A DNA stretch of 64,000 nt from Clostridium pasteurianum DSM 525 = ATCC 6013 (GTDB taxonomy: Bacteria; Bacillota; Clostridia; Clostridiales; Clostridiaceae). The position numbers and the translations under genes were made by a program. Position 1 is the stretch's first letter; every line of letters begins with the position of its first letter. The notes beneath the pieces are model-generated. The model was not told the DNA's origin, made no database searches, and saw only the letters and a list, made by a program, of their open reading frames with translations. The stretch lies in assembly GCF_000807255.1 (NCBI RefSeq), contig NZ_CP009268.1, positions 1,270,384 to 1,334,383 on the forward strand, read 5' to 3'. This document shows positions 36,288-45,398 of the stretch, one piece after another.

Positions 36288-36466
36288 ATATTTTTGATTA
36301 TGATAAGAACGGAAATTTTATTTATTCTGTGAAATTTGACGTCTAAAATTCTTTAACCATAAGTTTTTAATTTTTAAATAGTTAATTTAATTCATTTTTA
36401 CAGGTGGAGATAGGTTTTATTCATTTATTAGAATAAATACAATAAAAAAATACAATAAATCGATTT

Positions 36467-36546
36467 CATGACAAAAAATTACGGTTTTAGATTGTATTTT
36501 TATGTCATGGTAGTCCAATGATTTTTTATGTAAACGATATTATAAT
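36467..36546 (+). promoter_or_regulatory. Glycerol operon control region: inverted repeat, cre-like site and -10
   Basis: CATGACA (36467-36473) and TGTCATG (36503-36509) form a 7-bp inverted repeat upstream of a TATAAT at 36541-36546 with no good -35, which fits an activator-dependent promoter. TGTAAACGATATTA at 36529-36542 matches 11 of the 12 defined (including W) positions of the CcpA cre consensus TGWAANCGNTNWCA, and overlaps the -10. This suggests activation by the AraC protein and catabolite repression. Confidence 0.5.
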
Positions 36547-36596
36547 GAAAATAAGTTAAAAATAAAAAAAATTTTATAAGAGAAGGGGAAAGTAAT

Positions 36597-37739
36597 ATGA
36601 GAAAAGCATTTATTTGTCCAACTAAATATGTACAAGGTGAAGATGAAATTTTAAATTTAGGATATTTTGTTAAAACTTTTGGAGAATCAGCTTTATTAAT
36701 AGCCCATAAAGATGATGTGTCACGTGTTAAAGATAAATTAGATAAAACTGCTGAAAAATTTGGAATTACTTTTGTAGAAAGTGGATTTAAAGGAGAATGT
36801 TCTAGACAAGAAGTAGCTAGATTACAAGAGGTTTCCAAGGAAAACAAATGTGCTTGTACAATTGGCCTTGGTGGAGGTAAGGCCATTGATACTTCTAAAT
36901 GTGTTGCAGAAGGAGAGGCTTTAATTATAGTTCCAACTATAGCTGCTACAGATGCACCAACAAGTCATTCTGCTGTACTTTATACACCAGAAGGGGCTTT
37001 TGATGACTATGCTTACTTTAAACAAAGTCCAAGTGTAATTTTAATAGATACTACAGTAGTTGCAAAGGCACCAACTCGTTTCTTGGTTTCAGGAATGGGA
37101 GATGCATTATCAACATATTTTGAAGCAAGAGCAACTTCAAATTCTTATTCTAAAGTAAATGCAGGTTTACCTTGCGGATATAGGGAAGGAAGCTGTGGTG
37201 AGGCAAAAGGAACTAATACTGCATTAGCACTTGCAAAATTATGTTATGAAACTCTTATTAAAGATGGAGCTAAGGCAAAAGCTGCTTCAGATTGTAATTT
37301 AGTTACACCAGCATTAGAAAATATAATAGAAACAAATATTCTTCTATCTGGTATTGGTTTTGAAAGTGGTGGCCTAGCTGCAGCTCATGCAATTCATGAT
37401 GGATTAACTATACTGGAAGGAACTCATAAATATTTTCATGGTGAAAAGGTTGCCTTTGGTACAATTATACAGTTAATACTGGAAAATGCACCTACAGAAG
37501 AGTTAAATGAAGTGTTAGATTTTTGTTTGGAAGTAGGATTACCTGTTTGCCTATCAGATATTGGGGTAGATAGTATTACAGAAGAGGAACTTATAGAAGT
37601 TTCTAAAAAATCATGTATTGAAGAAGAATCAATTTATTCTATGCCATTCCCAATAACTGTTGAAGCAGTAGCAGCAGCAATTATAACAGCAGATAAAATA
37701 GGTAGAGATTATAAGGAAAAGAAGAGGATGTGTAAATAA
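36597..37739 (+). CDS. gldA: Glycerol dehydrogenase
   Basis: This 380-residue iron-type alcohol dehydrogenase homologue oxidises glycerol to dihydroxyacetone with NAD. It has the N-terminal CPTKYVQGEDEIL motif, GLGGGKAIDTSKCVAE for NAD, PTIAATDAPTSHSAV and metal-ligand Asp/His residues in SGMGDALSTYFEA, AAAHAIHDGL and THKYFHGEKVAFG. These are diagnostic of the GldA subgroup rather than of butanol or 1,3-propanediol dehydrogenases. Zinc rather than iron is usual in GldA. It starts behind AGAAGGGG and its stop overlaps the DhaKL start by 1 bp, so the two are coupled. The product is passed to the kinase. Confidence 0.95.
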   Translation: MRKAFICPTKYVQGEDEILNLGYFVKTFGESALLIAHKDDVSRVKDKLDKTAEKFGITFVESGFKGECSRQEVARLQEVSKENKCACTIGLGGGKAIDTSKCVAEGEALIIVPTIAATDAPTSHSAVLYTPEGAFDDYAYFKQSPSVILIDTTVVAKAPTRFLVSGMGDALSTYFEARATSNSYSKVNAGLPCGYREGSCGEAKGTNTALALAKLCYETLIKDGAKAKAASDCNLVTPALENIIETNILLSGIGFESGGLAAAHAIHDGLTILEGTHKYFHGEKVAFGTIIQLILENAPTEELNEVLDFCLEVGLPVCLSDIGVDSITEEELIEVSKKSCIEEESIYSMPFPITVEAVAAAIITADKIGRDYKEKKRMCK

Positions 37740-39499
37740 TGAAAAAGATAATAAATAAACCAGAAACTGTAGTAATGGAGATGTGTAATGGCATAGCCAT
37801 TGCACATCCGGAGCTAGAGTTCATAAGAAAATATAAAATAATGAAAAAGAAAAATATAAATCAAGAAAAAGTAAGTTTAATAAGCGGAGGAGGAAGTGGT
37901 CATGAACCAGCTCACGCGGGCTTTATAGGAAGGGGAATGTTAGATGCAGCAGTGTGTGGAGATGTATTTGCTTCACCTTCTCAAATTCAAGTCTATCAGG
38001 CAATAAGAGCTACTGCCAGCAAAAAGGGAACTCTGCTTATTATAAAAAATTATAGTGGAGATATGATGAATTTTAAAAATGCAGCGTATCTTGCAAGCGA
38101 AGATGGAATTAAAGTTGATTATGTCAAGGTAGATGATGATATCGCAGTTAAAGACAGTTTATATACTGTTGGAAGGCGTGGAGTTGCTGGAACTGTTTTA
38201 GTGCATAAAATAGCAGGTGCAGCAGCAGAATCGGGACTATCTCTAGAAGAAGTTAAGAAAGTTGCTGAAAAAGCTGTTTCAAATGTTAGAAGTTTAGGAT
38301 TTGCATTTTCCTCTTGTACTGTACCAGCTAAAGGTACTCCTACTTTTCAAATAGCAGAAGATGAAATGGAATTTGGTGTTGGAATTCATGGAGAGCCTGG
38401 AATTAAAAGAGAAAAAATAGCTATAGCAGATGAATTGTCTGAGAGAATTGTAGATTCTATTTTAGAGGATATAAAAATTGATGATAAAAATACTGAAGAA
38501 GTTGCAGTATTAATTAATGGATTTGGAGGAACTCCACTACAGGAGTTATATTTGTTTAATAATTCTGTTACAGCAGAGCTTGTAAAGAAAAATATTAAAA
38601 TATCTAGAATTTTCGTTGGAAACTATATGACAAGTATAGATATGCAAGGAGCTTCTGTATCTATAATGAAATTGGATGAAGAACTTAAGACATTATTATC
38701 AAAAGAAAGTGATACTCCTGCCTTTAAGGTTTCAGGTCCTGCAGGAGTGGGTGAATATGTAAGTTTAGAAGAGAATAAGGATATAGAAAAGGAAGTCTCT
38801 TTTGGAATAGAAACTGATGAAAAATTTTCACGCATTAATAATGAAAAAATAAACTTAAATAATATAATTTACATTGTGGATAAGATGAGTGAAGTCATTA
38901 TCAAAAATGAAATACCATTTTGTGAATTAGATTCTCATGCTGGAGATGGAGACTTTGGAATGAGTGTAGCTAAAGGATTTAAGCAATTAAAAAGAGAATG
39001 GAAACAGATTCTTTTAGAACAATATAAAAATATTGGAGCTTTCTTAAATGCATGTTCATTAGTAATAATGGAGCATTGCGGCGGAGCTTCAGGACCAATA
39101 TGGGGATCGGCTTTTAGAGCTGCAGGAAGACAAGTAGGAGCAAAGACAGAGCTCACTATTTCTGAATTTGCAGAAATGATGCAAGCAGCAGTTAAAGGAG
39201 TTCAAGCTACAGGAGAGCGTTCTTTTGGAAGAGGGGCTGTAGTAGGAGATAAAACATTAGTAGATGCCTTAGTGCCTTGTGCCGATGCTTGGACAGATTG
39301 TGCAAAATTAAATGCTGACTTTAAAGAAGCTTTTAAATTATCAGCAGAAGCAGCAGTTGAAGGTGCTAAGAACACAGAAAAAATTGTAGCACGTATGGGT
39401 CGTGCAGGAACAGTCGGAGACAGAAGTATTGGATATCCAGATGCAGGGGCATATGGATTGGGTGTAATATTCACAGAGATTTCAGAGGTTATAAAGTAG
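37739..39499 (+). CDS. dhaK: Dihydroxyacetone kinase, fused DhaK-DhaL (ATP-dependent)
   Basis: A 586-residue single-chain kinase. The DhaK half has SLISGGGSGHEPAHAGFIG (substrate His in HEP), KNYSGDMMNF and GVGIHGEPG, in which the His covalently binds dihydroxyacetone. The DhaL half carries LDSHAGDGDFGMSVAKGF (Mg-ADP Asp residues), GGASGPIWGSAFRAAG and DRSIGYPDAGAYGLGV. Fusion of both halves in one chain means it uses ATP rather than a PEP-dependent PTS partner (no DhaM here). It phosphorylates the product of GldA, sending glycerol carbon into glycolysis. The gene overlaps gldA by 1 bp. Confidence 0.93.
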   Translation: MKKIINKPETVVMEMCNGIAIAHPELEFIRKYKIMKKKNINQEKVSLISGGGSGHEPAHAGFIGRGMLDAAVCGDVFASPSQIQVYQAIRATASKKGTLLIIKNYSGDMMNFKNAAYLASEDGIKVDYVKVDDDIAVKDSLYTVGRRGVAGTVLVHKIAGAAAESGLSLEEVKKVAEKAVSNVRSLGFAFSSCTVPAKGTPTFQIAEDEMEFGVGIHGEPGIKREKIAIADELSERIVDSILEDIKIDDKNTEEVAVLINGFGGTPLQELYLFNNSVTAELVKKNIKISRIFVGNYMTSIDMQGASVSIMKLDEELKTLLSKESDTPAFKVSGPAGVGEYVSLEENKDIEKEVSFGIETDEKFSRINNEKINLNNIIYIVDKMSEVIIKNEIPFCELDSHAGDGDFGMSVAKGFKQLKREWKQILLEQYKNIGAFLNACSLVIMEHCGGASGPIWGSAFRAAGRQVGAKTELTISEFAEMMQAAVKGVQATGERSFGRGAVVGDKTLVDALVPCADAWTDCAKLNADFKEAFKLSAEAAVEGAKNTEKIVARMGRAGTVGDRSIGYPDAGAYGLGVIFTEISEVIK

Positions 39500-39544
39500 T
39501 TAGAATGTTTAAAGAAATATTATAATTAAATTAATAATAAACAA

Positions 39545-39594
39545 TTTTAAGATATATGTGATTGCACATTAATCAAGCACATATATCTTAAAAT
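39545..39594 (+). terminator. Strong terminator (16-bp perfect arms)
   Basis: TTTTAAGATATATGTG (39545-39560) pairs with CACATATATCTTAAAA (39578-39593). It ends the gldA-dhaK pair ahead of glpF. Confidence 0.75.
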
Positions 39595-39628
39595 TTATAG
39601 GAATATTTATTTAGCTAGTAGTATTATT

Positions 39629-39642
39629 TGTAAACGATTGAA
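39629..39642 (+). promoter_or_regulatory. Second cre-like site, upstream of glpF
   Basis: TGTAAACGAT here is identical to the first ten bases of the site in the gldA promoter; the last four bases fit the cre consensus less well. It lies 45-58 bp upstream of the glpF start. This suggests the same regulator acts on both units. Confidence 0.35.
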
Positions 39643-39686
39643 ACACGGATTGTTTATTTATAAAAAACCATGAAGGGAAGAAGTAT

Positions 39687-40391
39687 ATGGAAGGATTTGT
39701 AAGTGAAATGCTGGGAACAATGATTCTAATCATTTTAGGTGATGGAGTTGTTGCCAATGTGGTTTTAAAAAAGACAAAGGCAGAAAACTCTGGATGGATG
39801 GTTATTTCAACAGGATGGGCATTAGCAGTTACCATACCTGTTTTTATATTTGGCAATATTAGTGGAGCACATTTCAATCCTGCAGTAACCATTGGAATGG
39901 CATTTATAGGAAGTTTTCCATGGAGTAATGTAGGTATCTATATAGCTGCTCAGTTAATAGGTGCTTTTCTTGGTGCTATTATTGTATGGATATATTATAG
40001 GCCCCATTTTAATGCTACTGAGGATAAAGAGGCAAAACTTGCTGTATTTTGCACACAACCGGCCATTAGGGATATATATTCAAATTTTATCTGTGAATTT
40101 ATTGGTACTTTCATACTAGTATTTGCTATATTAGGTGTAGGAAATACTAAAATGATCAATGGTTTGTCTCCCATAGTGGTTGGAGGTATTATTTGGGCAA
40201 TTGGTCTTACATTAGGTGGAACGACAGGTTATGCTATTAATCCAGTAAGAGATCTGGGCCCCCGTATAGCACATTATATTTTACCCATAAAGGACAAGGG
40301 AAGCTCAGATTGGAAATATGCATTGATTCCTGTAGCAGCTCCTATTTGTGGAGGTATTGTAGGTGCGTTATTGTATAAACTAATATTTTAA
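39687..40391 (+). CDS. glpF: Glycerol uptake facilitator (aquaglyceroporin)
   Basis: This 234-residue MIP channel has six membrane segments and both NPA-type half-helices: ISGAHFNPAVTIGMAFIG and TGYAINPVRDLGPRIAHY. The second motif ends NPxRD, in which the extra Asp and Arg favour glycerol over water. It is separated from dhaK by a terminator and has its own ribosome site (GAAGGGAAG). It completes a glycerol locus: entry by GlpF, oxidation by GldA, phosphorylation by DhaKL. Confidence 0.93.
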   Translation: MEGFVSEMLGTMILIILGDGVVANVVLKKTKAENSGWMVISTGWALAVTIPVFIFGNISGAHFNPAVTIGMAFIGSFPWSNVGIYIAAQLIGAFLGAIIVWIYYRPHFNATEDKEAKLAVFCTQPAIRDIYSNFICEFIGTFILVFAILGVGNTKMINGLSPIVVGGIIWAIGLTLGGTTGYAINPVRDLGPRIAHYILPIKDKGSSDWKYALIPVAAPICGGIVGALLYKLIF

Positions 40392-40489
40392 TTTTATATC
40401 ATCTATTCTAAGCTATTGTAATTATGTGATAAAATAGTATTAATAAACTATTATTAGAATATAATTTAAAGGAAAGGTGGCTAATTTTA

Positions 40490-41431
40490 GTGAGTAATTA
40501 TAATAGTTTCTCACTAAAGAATAAAATGAAAAATAAAAAATTGGCTTATTTATATCTAATTATAACCTTTTGTGCCTGGGGTAGTCTTTATGTAGTTGGT
40601 AAATTTGTAATGGGAAAAGTTCCAGTGTTTATGATTTCCTCTGTGCGATATATAATTGCAGGAATAATACTATTTTTTATAATGAAAAAAATGAAACCTA
40701 AGAAAATTGAAAAACAGGATTATAAATATATTTTTTTAATAGGATTTGTAGGCTATTTTATAGCCACAGTAGCACAACTAATAGGTGTAAAATTTTCTAA
40801 TGCCTCTCTTGCCTCTTTGGTTAATTCAGTTAATCCCATTGCTATTATGCTATTTGCGGCAATTATACTTAAGGAAAAGCTAACTTTAAAAAAGGTGATT
40901 TGCATTATTTTAGCCGTTGTAGGAGTACATACTATTATTGGTGGCTCAAATGAAAGTGGAGAATTAATTGGGATTTTAATTTCATTATTTGCAGTTATAT
41001 CCTGGTCTATTGTATCTGTTATAGTTAGAAGAGTTACTCAAAAATATGATCCTATCCAAATCACTACTTATGGAATTATTATTGCAGCAATAAGTACTTT
41101 GCCTTTTTCAATTGGAGAATTTGTAATAACTCCTAATATTCAGATTGATTGGACAGTGGTAATTTCTTTAATATATATAGGTGTAGTCTGTACTGCTCTG
41201 GCTCATTTTACATGGAATAAAAGTTTGTCCATGATAGAAGCAGGCTCCTGTTCTCTATTTTATCCTATACAACCAATGATGTCAGTTTTCTTGGGGTGGT
41301 TGTTTTTAGGAGAAAGTATTAATATAAACTTTGTTATTGGTGCAGGGCTAATTATTGTGGGTGTATTAATAAGTGTTATTCATAATAAAGATGTGGAAGT
41401 AGATAATAAAATTCAAACGAAGATACAATGA
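40490..41431 (+). CDS. DMT superfamily (EamA) transporter
   Basis: The GTG start at 40490 follows GGAAAGGTGG. The 313-residue protein has ten predicted membrane helices in two EamA repeats, with typical N-terminal YLIITFCAWGSLYVVGKFVM and later AVISWSIVSVIVRRVTQKYD. The protein is likely an exporter of an amino acid or similar metabolite across the cytoplasmic membrane. It is unlike the first DMT gene in sequence. It lies alone, downstream of the glycerol locus and upstream of the manganese riboswitch. Substrate unknown. Confidence 0.8.
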   Translation: MSNYNSFSLKNKMKNKKLAYLYLIITFCAWGSLYVVGKFVMGKVPVFMISSVRYIIAGIILFFIMKKMKPKKIEKQDYKYIFLIGFVGYFIATVAQLIGVKFSNASLASLVNSVNPIAIMLFAAIILKEKLTLKKVICIILAVVGVHTIIGGSNESGELIGILISLFAVISWSIVSVIVRRVTQKYDPIQITTYGIIIAAISTLPFSIGEFVITPNIQIDWTVVISLIYIGVVCTALAHFTWNKSLSMIEAGSCSLFYPIQPMMSVFLGWLFLGESININFVIGAGLIIVGVLISVIHNKDVEVDNKIQTKIQ

Positions 41432-41560
41432 AAAATTCTGTTTATTATAAGGTATTTTTTACAATATAATATAAAAATTCATATTATATATTGACAATTT
41501 ATAATTTTGCTATTATAATTTTAAACATATTAAAAAATAGTATAAATTAGTTAATGAAAT

Positions 41561-41703
41561 TGTTAAAGGGGAGTAACTACCCGTAAGGGAGATAAAGTCA
41601 ACATCCTGGTTTCTATAGCCTGGCTTTATCATGACGTTTGTCAATGTAAGACTTTTAACACAACGCACTATAGGTGTCTGGTTGTGTTAAAAGTCTTTTT
41701 TTA
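41561..41703 (+). promoter_or_regulatory. yybP-ykoY manganese riboswitch with terminator
   Basis: The two conserved loops are GGGGAGTAACTACC (from 41568) and AAAGTCAACATCCTGG (from 41594), followed by GGCTTTATCATGACGTTTG, as in the Mn2+-sensing yybP-ykoY class. P1 is TGTTAAA (41561-41567) with TTTAACA (41654-41660). The terminator left arm 41648-41664 overlaps the 3' P1 strand and pairs perfectly over 17 bp with 41681-41697, followed by a T run. P1 and the terminator are mutually exclusive, so Mn2+ should switch the gene on. The rest of the 41432-41876 gap is AT-rich. Confidence 0.88.
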
Positions 41704-41876
41704 TTAGCCTATTTAAATTTCAAATACATTTAAATAGGGCTGATATATTTTTAAAATTTTACAAAAGATTATGTCAGGAGGTATATAAATTCTAAATTTG
41801 AAAAAAGTAATAATAAGTTATATTTAATACAAAAATCATAAATAAAAATTTATTAATATTTGATGGAGGGGGAAAA

Positions 41877-44654
41877 ATGGAGATTTTTCAAAAATCAATC
41901 AAGGAAATTCTAGATGGATTTAAAGTGGATCCTTCTAGGGGGTTAGATGATAACCAAGTACTAGAAAGTGAAAAAAAGCATGGTAAAAATCAATTTTCAC
42001 CATCTGAAAAAGTATCTCTTATAAGAAAGATACTAGAAGCTCTTAAAGAACCAATGGTATTTATTCTTCTTGTTGCGGCTTTTATAACTATTGGTATGAA
42101 TTCATATAAGTATTTTCAGGGGCTTCATGCTGAATTCACTGAAAGTATAGGTATATTGGTTGCTATAGCTCTTTCTGTAGGAATTAATATTGTTATGGAG
42201 GGAAGATCACAAAAAGCTTTTGACACCTTAAATAATATAAATGATGATATAAAAGTTAAAGTAGTAAGAAATGGAGATATCCAATATATATCAAAAACAG
42301 ATGTGGTAGTAGGGGATATCATTAAAATTGATACAGGAGATAAGGTCCCAGCAGATGGTAGATTGATTGAGAGTTTACAGTTAAAAGTTGATGAATCTAT
42401 GCTTACAGGTGAAAGTATTCCTGTAGATAAAAATCCTGATATTAATATTACAGATCCTAAAACCAGTTTATCAGAACGTAAAAATATGATATTTTCAGGT
42501 ACTTTTGTAACCTATGGTCAGGGAACTATAGTTGTTACTTCTATAGGTGATAAAACTGAAATGGGAAATATTGCCACGGAACTTAAAAGCACTGAAACTA
42601 AATCTACACCTCTTCAGGAAAAGCTAGATAAACTTGCTAAGTCCATAAGCGTTTTAGGAATGATTTCAGCTGTTGTAATATTTACCTATGAGTTGTTTAA
42701 AATCTATACTAGTAATACATTATCTTTTGATACAGTACAGAATGCATTTATGACAAGTATAGCTCTTATAGTAGCAGCTGTACCAGAAGGATTACCAACA
42801 GTAGTTGCCATAACACTAGCTTTAAACATAATTAAAATGGCAAAAAGTAATGCTCTTGTAAGAAAACTGGTGGCCTGTGAAACTATAGGAGGAATAAATG
42901 TTATTTGTTCTGACAAGACAGGAACCCTTACTAAAAATCAAATGACAGTTATAGATATATGGAATAATGGTGAACTATTAAAACCTTCTGATTTAAAGAG
43001 TAGATTTATGATTGAAAATTTTACTATAAATAGTACAGCGGATATTAATGTACAAGAAGGTAGTGTAAAATTTATAGGTAATCCTACAGAATGTGCGCTG
43101 CTAAAGGCCTATGGAGAAACAGACTGTTCAAGAGAACCAGCGAAGTGTACTAATTATTCTTCTAAAGGAACTATTTGTGAAGCAAAATGTCGTGATTATA
43201 TTTCTGGTGATGACGATGAAGTGGCAGTGGATTATACGGATATAAGAAATTCTGCTGATGTGGTGTATCAGTATCCGTTCAGCTCAGAAAAGAAGTCCAT
43301 GACTACTGTAGTTAAGGGAAATACATCATATAATGTATATACAAAAGGTAGTCCAGAGAAAGTTATATCATTATGTGATAAGATAATAATCAATGATAAA
43401 ATAGTAGATTTTACTGAAGATATAAAATCAAAAGTAAATGATGAAATTGTAAAACTGCAAAAGCAGGCAAAAAGGATTCTTGGATTCTCTCATAGGGATG
43501 TGAAAGAAGTAAGTGGAGAATGGAATGAGATACAAGGTGATCTTGAGCAAGGGATGATTTTTGATGGATTTGTTTCCATAGCAGACCCTCTTCGTGATGA
43601 TGTATATGATGCAATAGATAAATGTAAGAAATCTGGTATAGATATAAAGATGTTAACGGGAGATAATATTGTAACAGCTAAATCCATTGCACAGCAATTA
43701 AATATGATTAAGGAAGACAGTATAGTTATTGAAGCGCAGGAAATTGATGAAATGTCCGATGATGAGCTTTTGAAAATACTGCATAGAATTGTTGTAATTG
43801 CAAGAAGTAAGCCTCTTACTAAAATGAGAATAGTAAATCTTTTGAAAAAGACTGGTAATGTAGTAGCCGTTACTGGAGATGGTATCAATGATGCTCCAGC
43901 TTTAAAAAATGCGGATGTAGGAATTGCTATGGGTATAACTGGTACAGAAGTTTCAAAGGAAGCCAGTGATATTATTCTTTTGGATGATTCTTTTTCAACT
44001 ATTGTAGAAGCTGTAGAGTGGGGAAGAGGAATATATGAAAACTTCCAAAGATTCATACAGTTCCAGTTAACAGTAAATTTAATTGCCGTACTTACAGTAA
44101 TTATCTGTGAAATAATTGGGAAAGATCTTCCTTTTACTACTATACAATTGTTATGGGTAAATCTTATAATGGACGGTCCGCCAGCATTATCACTAGGACT
44201 TGAAGCTTTAAGAAGCCACCTTATGGAGAAGAAGCCAGTTAAAAGAGATGCCAGTATAATAACTAAAACTATGCTTTCACGTATAATAGTAAATGGTATA
44301 TTCATAGTAATTATGATGATGCTTCTCATAAACAACAATGTTTTAGGTGGAACTACAGAGCAGCAAAGCAGCATAGTCTTTACAAGTTTTGTAATGTTCC
44401 AGTTGTTTAATGCTTTTAACTCAAGAGAATTAGAGAACGATAGTATATTTAAAAATATTTTCAAAAATAAAACTATGATATTGATGATAGGCTTGACTTT
44501 TGTATTGCAGATAATAATAACTCAATTTGGTGGAGAAGTCTTTAGAACAGCACCATTGTCTATTGTAATGTGGTTAAAAGTTATAGCATATACTTTCTCT
44601 GTTGTGGTATTTTCTGAGATAGTAAGATTTTTAAGAAGAACTTTTTCCTTCTAA
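41877..44654 (+). CDS. Cation-translocating P-type ATPase (PMCA/P2-type), Mn-riboswitch controlled
   Basis: This 925-residue pump has a P-type core: an actuator TGES motif (MLTGESIPVDK), PEGLPTVVAITLAL in M4, the phosphorylated Asp in CSDKTGTLTKNQ (about D346), MLTGDN and VTGDGINDAPALKNADVG (about 667). About ten membrane segments are visible. It is of the calcium/manganese type rather than a heavy-metal pump, since no CPx is present in M4. The upstream Mn2+ riboswitch suggests manganese export. An unusual insert in the nucleotide domain has four Cys at about 417, 424, 433 and 437 (DCSREPAKC, then GTICEAKC). It starts behind GGAGGGGG. Confidence 0.9.
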   Translation: MEIFQKSIKEILDGFKVDPSRGLDDNQVLESEKKHGKNQFSPSEKVSLIRKILEALKEPMVFILLVAAFITIGMNSYKYFQGLHAEFTESIGILVAIALSVGINIVMEGRSQKAFDTLNNINDDIKVKVVRNGDIQYISKTDVVVGDIIKIDTGDKVPADGRLIESLQLKVDESMLTGESIPVDKNPDINITDPKTSLSERKNMIFSGTFVTYGQGTIVVTSIGDKTEMGNIATELKSTETKSTPLQEKLDKLAKSISVLGMISAVVIFTYELFKIYTSNTLSFDTVQNAFMTSIALIVAAVPEGLPTVVAITLALNIIKMAKSNALVRKLVACETIGGINVICSDKTGTLTKNQMTVIDIWNNGELLKPSDLKSRFMIENFTINSTADINVQEGSVKFIGNPTECALLKAYGETDCSREPAKCTNYSSKGTICEAKCRDYISGDDDEVAVDYTDIRNSADVVYQYPFSSEKKSMTTVVKGNTSYNVYTKGSPEKVISLCDKIIINDKIVDFTEDIKSKVNDEIVKLQKQAKRILGFSHRDVKEVSGEWNEIQGDLEQGMIFDGFVSIADPLRDDVYDAIDKCKKSGIDIKMLTGDNIVTAKSIAQQLNMIKEDSIVIEAQEIDEMSDDELLKILHRIVVIARSKPLTKMRIVNLLKKTGNVVAVTGDGINDAPALKNADVGIAMGITGTEVSKEASDIILLDDSFSTIVEAVEWGRGIYENFQRFIQFQLTVNLIAVLTVIICEIIGKDLPFTTIQLLWVNLIMDGPPALSLGLEALRSHLMEKKPVKRDASIITKTMLSRIIVNGIFIVIMMMLLINNNVLGGTTEQQSSIVFTSFVMFQLFNAFNSRELENDSIFKNIFKNKTMILMIGLTFVLQIIITQFGGEVFRTAPLSIVMWLKVIAYTFSVVVFSEIVRFLRRTFSF

Positions 44655-44677
44655 AAAGATAATTTAAATAATTTAGA

Positions 44678-44711
44678 TGTTGTAATAATTTTTACATAAA
44701 TTATTACAACA
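44678..44711 (+). terminator. Terminator-like hairpin after the ATPase
   Basis: TGTTGTAATAATTT (44678-44691) pairs perfectly with AAATTATTACAACA (44698-44711) around a 6-base loop. The T tail is weak. The following 44712-45143 is AT-rich; I see no gene there, only the ribosome site GGAGGATG before the next gene. Confidence 0.6.
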
Positions 44712-45143
44712 CTATATTATGAATTTATCTGGTAATTAGTGCTTTTAATATTTAATTTTTAACAATGGAAATAACATTATAGTGTTGTATAGATAATTTA
44801 TTTAAACTCATTTAGAATATAAAAATATTCATTAAGTTAGATTAATTGGTATAGTATTTCTTAATTGTGGTTTCAATAAATTAAAAAGTAAAACACATTA
44901 AATAGTTAGAAAATTTGATATGTTCACAATTATATGATATTATACAATGGTAAAGGTTATTATTCTACAATTTGTTAATAATTAAAAATATAATGGAATT
45001 AAACTCTAGTTTTATATATAAATTTTTTAACTAATTTAAATATGATAATATTGCTATACCAATAAAAGATTAATTATAATTTATAAGTTACTTTTACAAC
45101 AATTATTACATTCTGTAAATTAAAAGAATAGGAGGATGATACT

Positions 45144-45398
45144 ATGGGTTTTTTTTCAAGACTATTTGGAAGAGGAGATAGCAGTCATCGTGGCAGCGGC
45201 TACTATAAGAGACAGGGATTCTTTGATCGTATACTAAATATGGTTGGCTCAGGTTCTCATTCAGGAAGAAGATACGATAATCGTTATCATGATTCAGATA
45301 GGAGAAGACATTATAATCACTATTCAGATGATTCTTATAGAGATAATTATCATGATAGAAATTATCGTAGAAAAAAGTATAGAAGTTCCTGGTCATGA
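45144..45398 (+). CDS. Small basic Arg/Tyr/His/Ser-rich protein coupled to a kinase
   Basis: 84 residues behind AGGAGGATG. The N-terminus is amphipathic (GFFSRLFGRGDSSHRGSGYY), followed by a disordered tail rich in Arg, His, Tyr, Ser and Asp (RYDNRYHDSDRRRHYNHY; YRDNYHDRNYRRKKY). No domain is recognised. It overlaps the protein kinase gene by 4 bp (ATGA), so the two proteins are made together. The many Ser and Tyr residues make it a plausible substrate or scaffold of the kinase. That role is inference. Confidence 0.6.
   Translation: MGFFSRLFGRGDSSHRGSGYYKRQGFFDRILNMVGSGSHSGRRYDNRYHDSDRRRHYNHYSDDSYRDNYHDRNYRRKKYRSSWS

Noticed and set aside
43490-44464. 324-codon frame antisense to the P-type ATPase
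   Set aside because: It is an out-of-frame shadow of a well supported gene with all family motifs on the plus strand.
45142-45396. 84-codon frame on the minus strand opposite the small basic protein
   Set aside because: It has no ribosome site and is explained as a shadow of the plus-strand gene coupled to the kinase.
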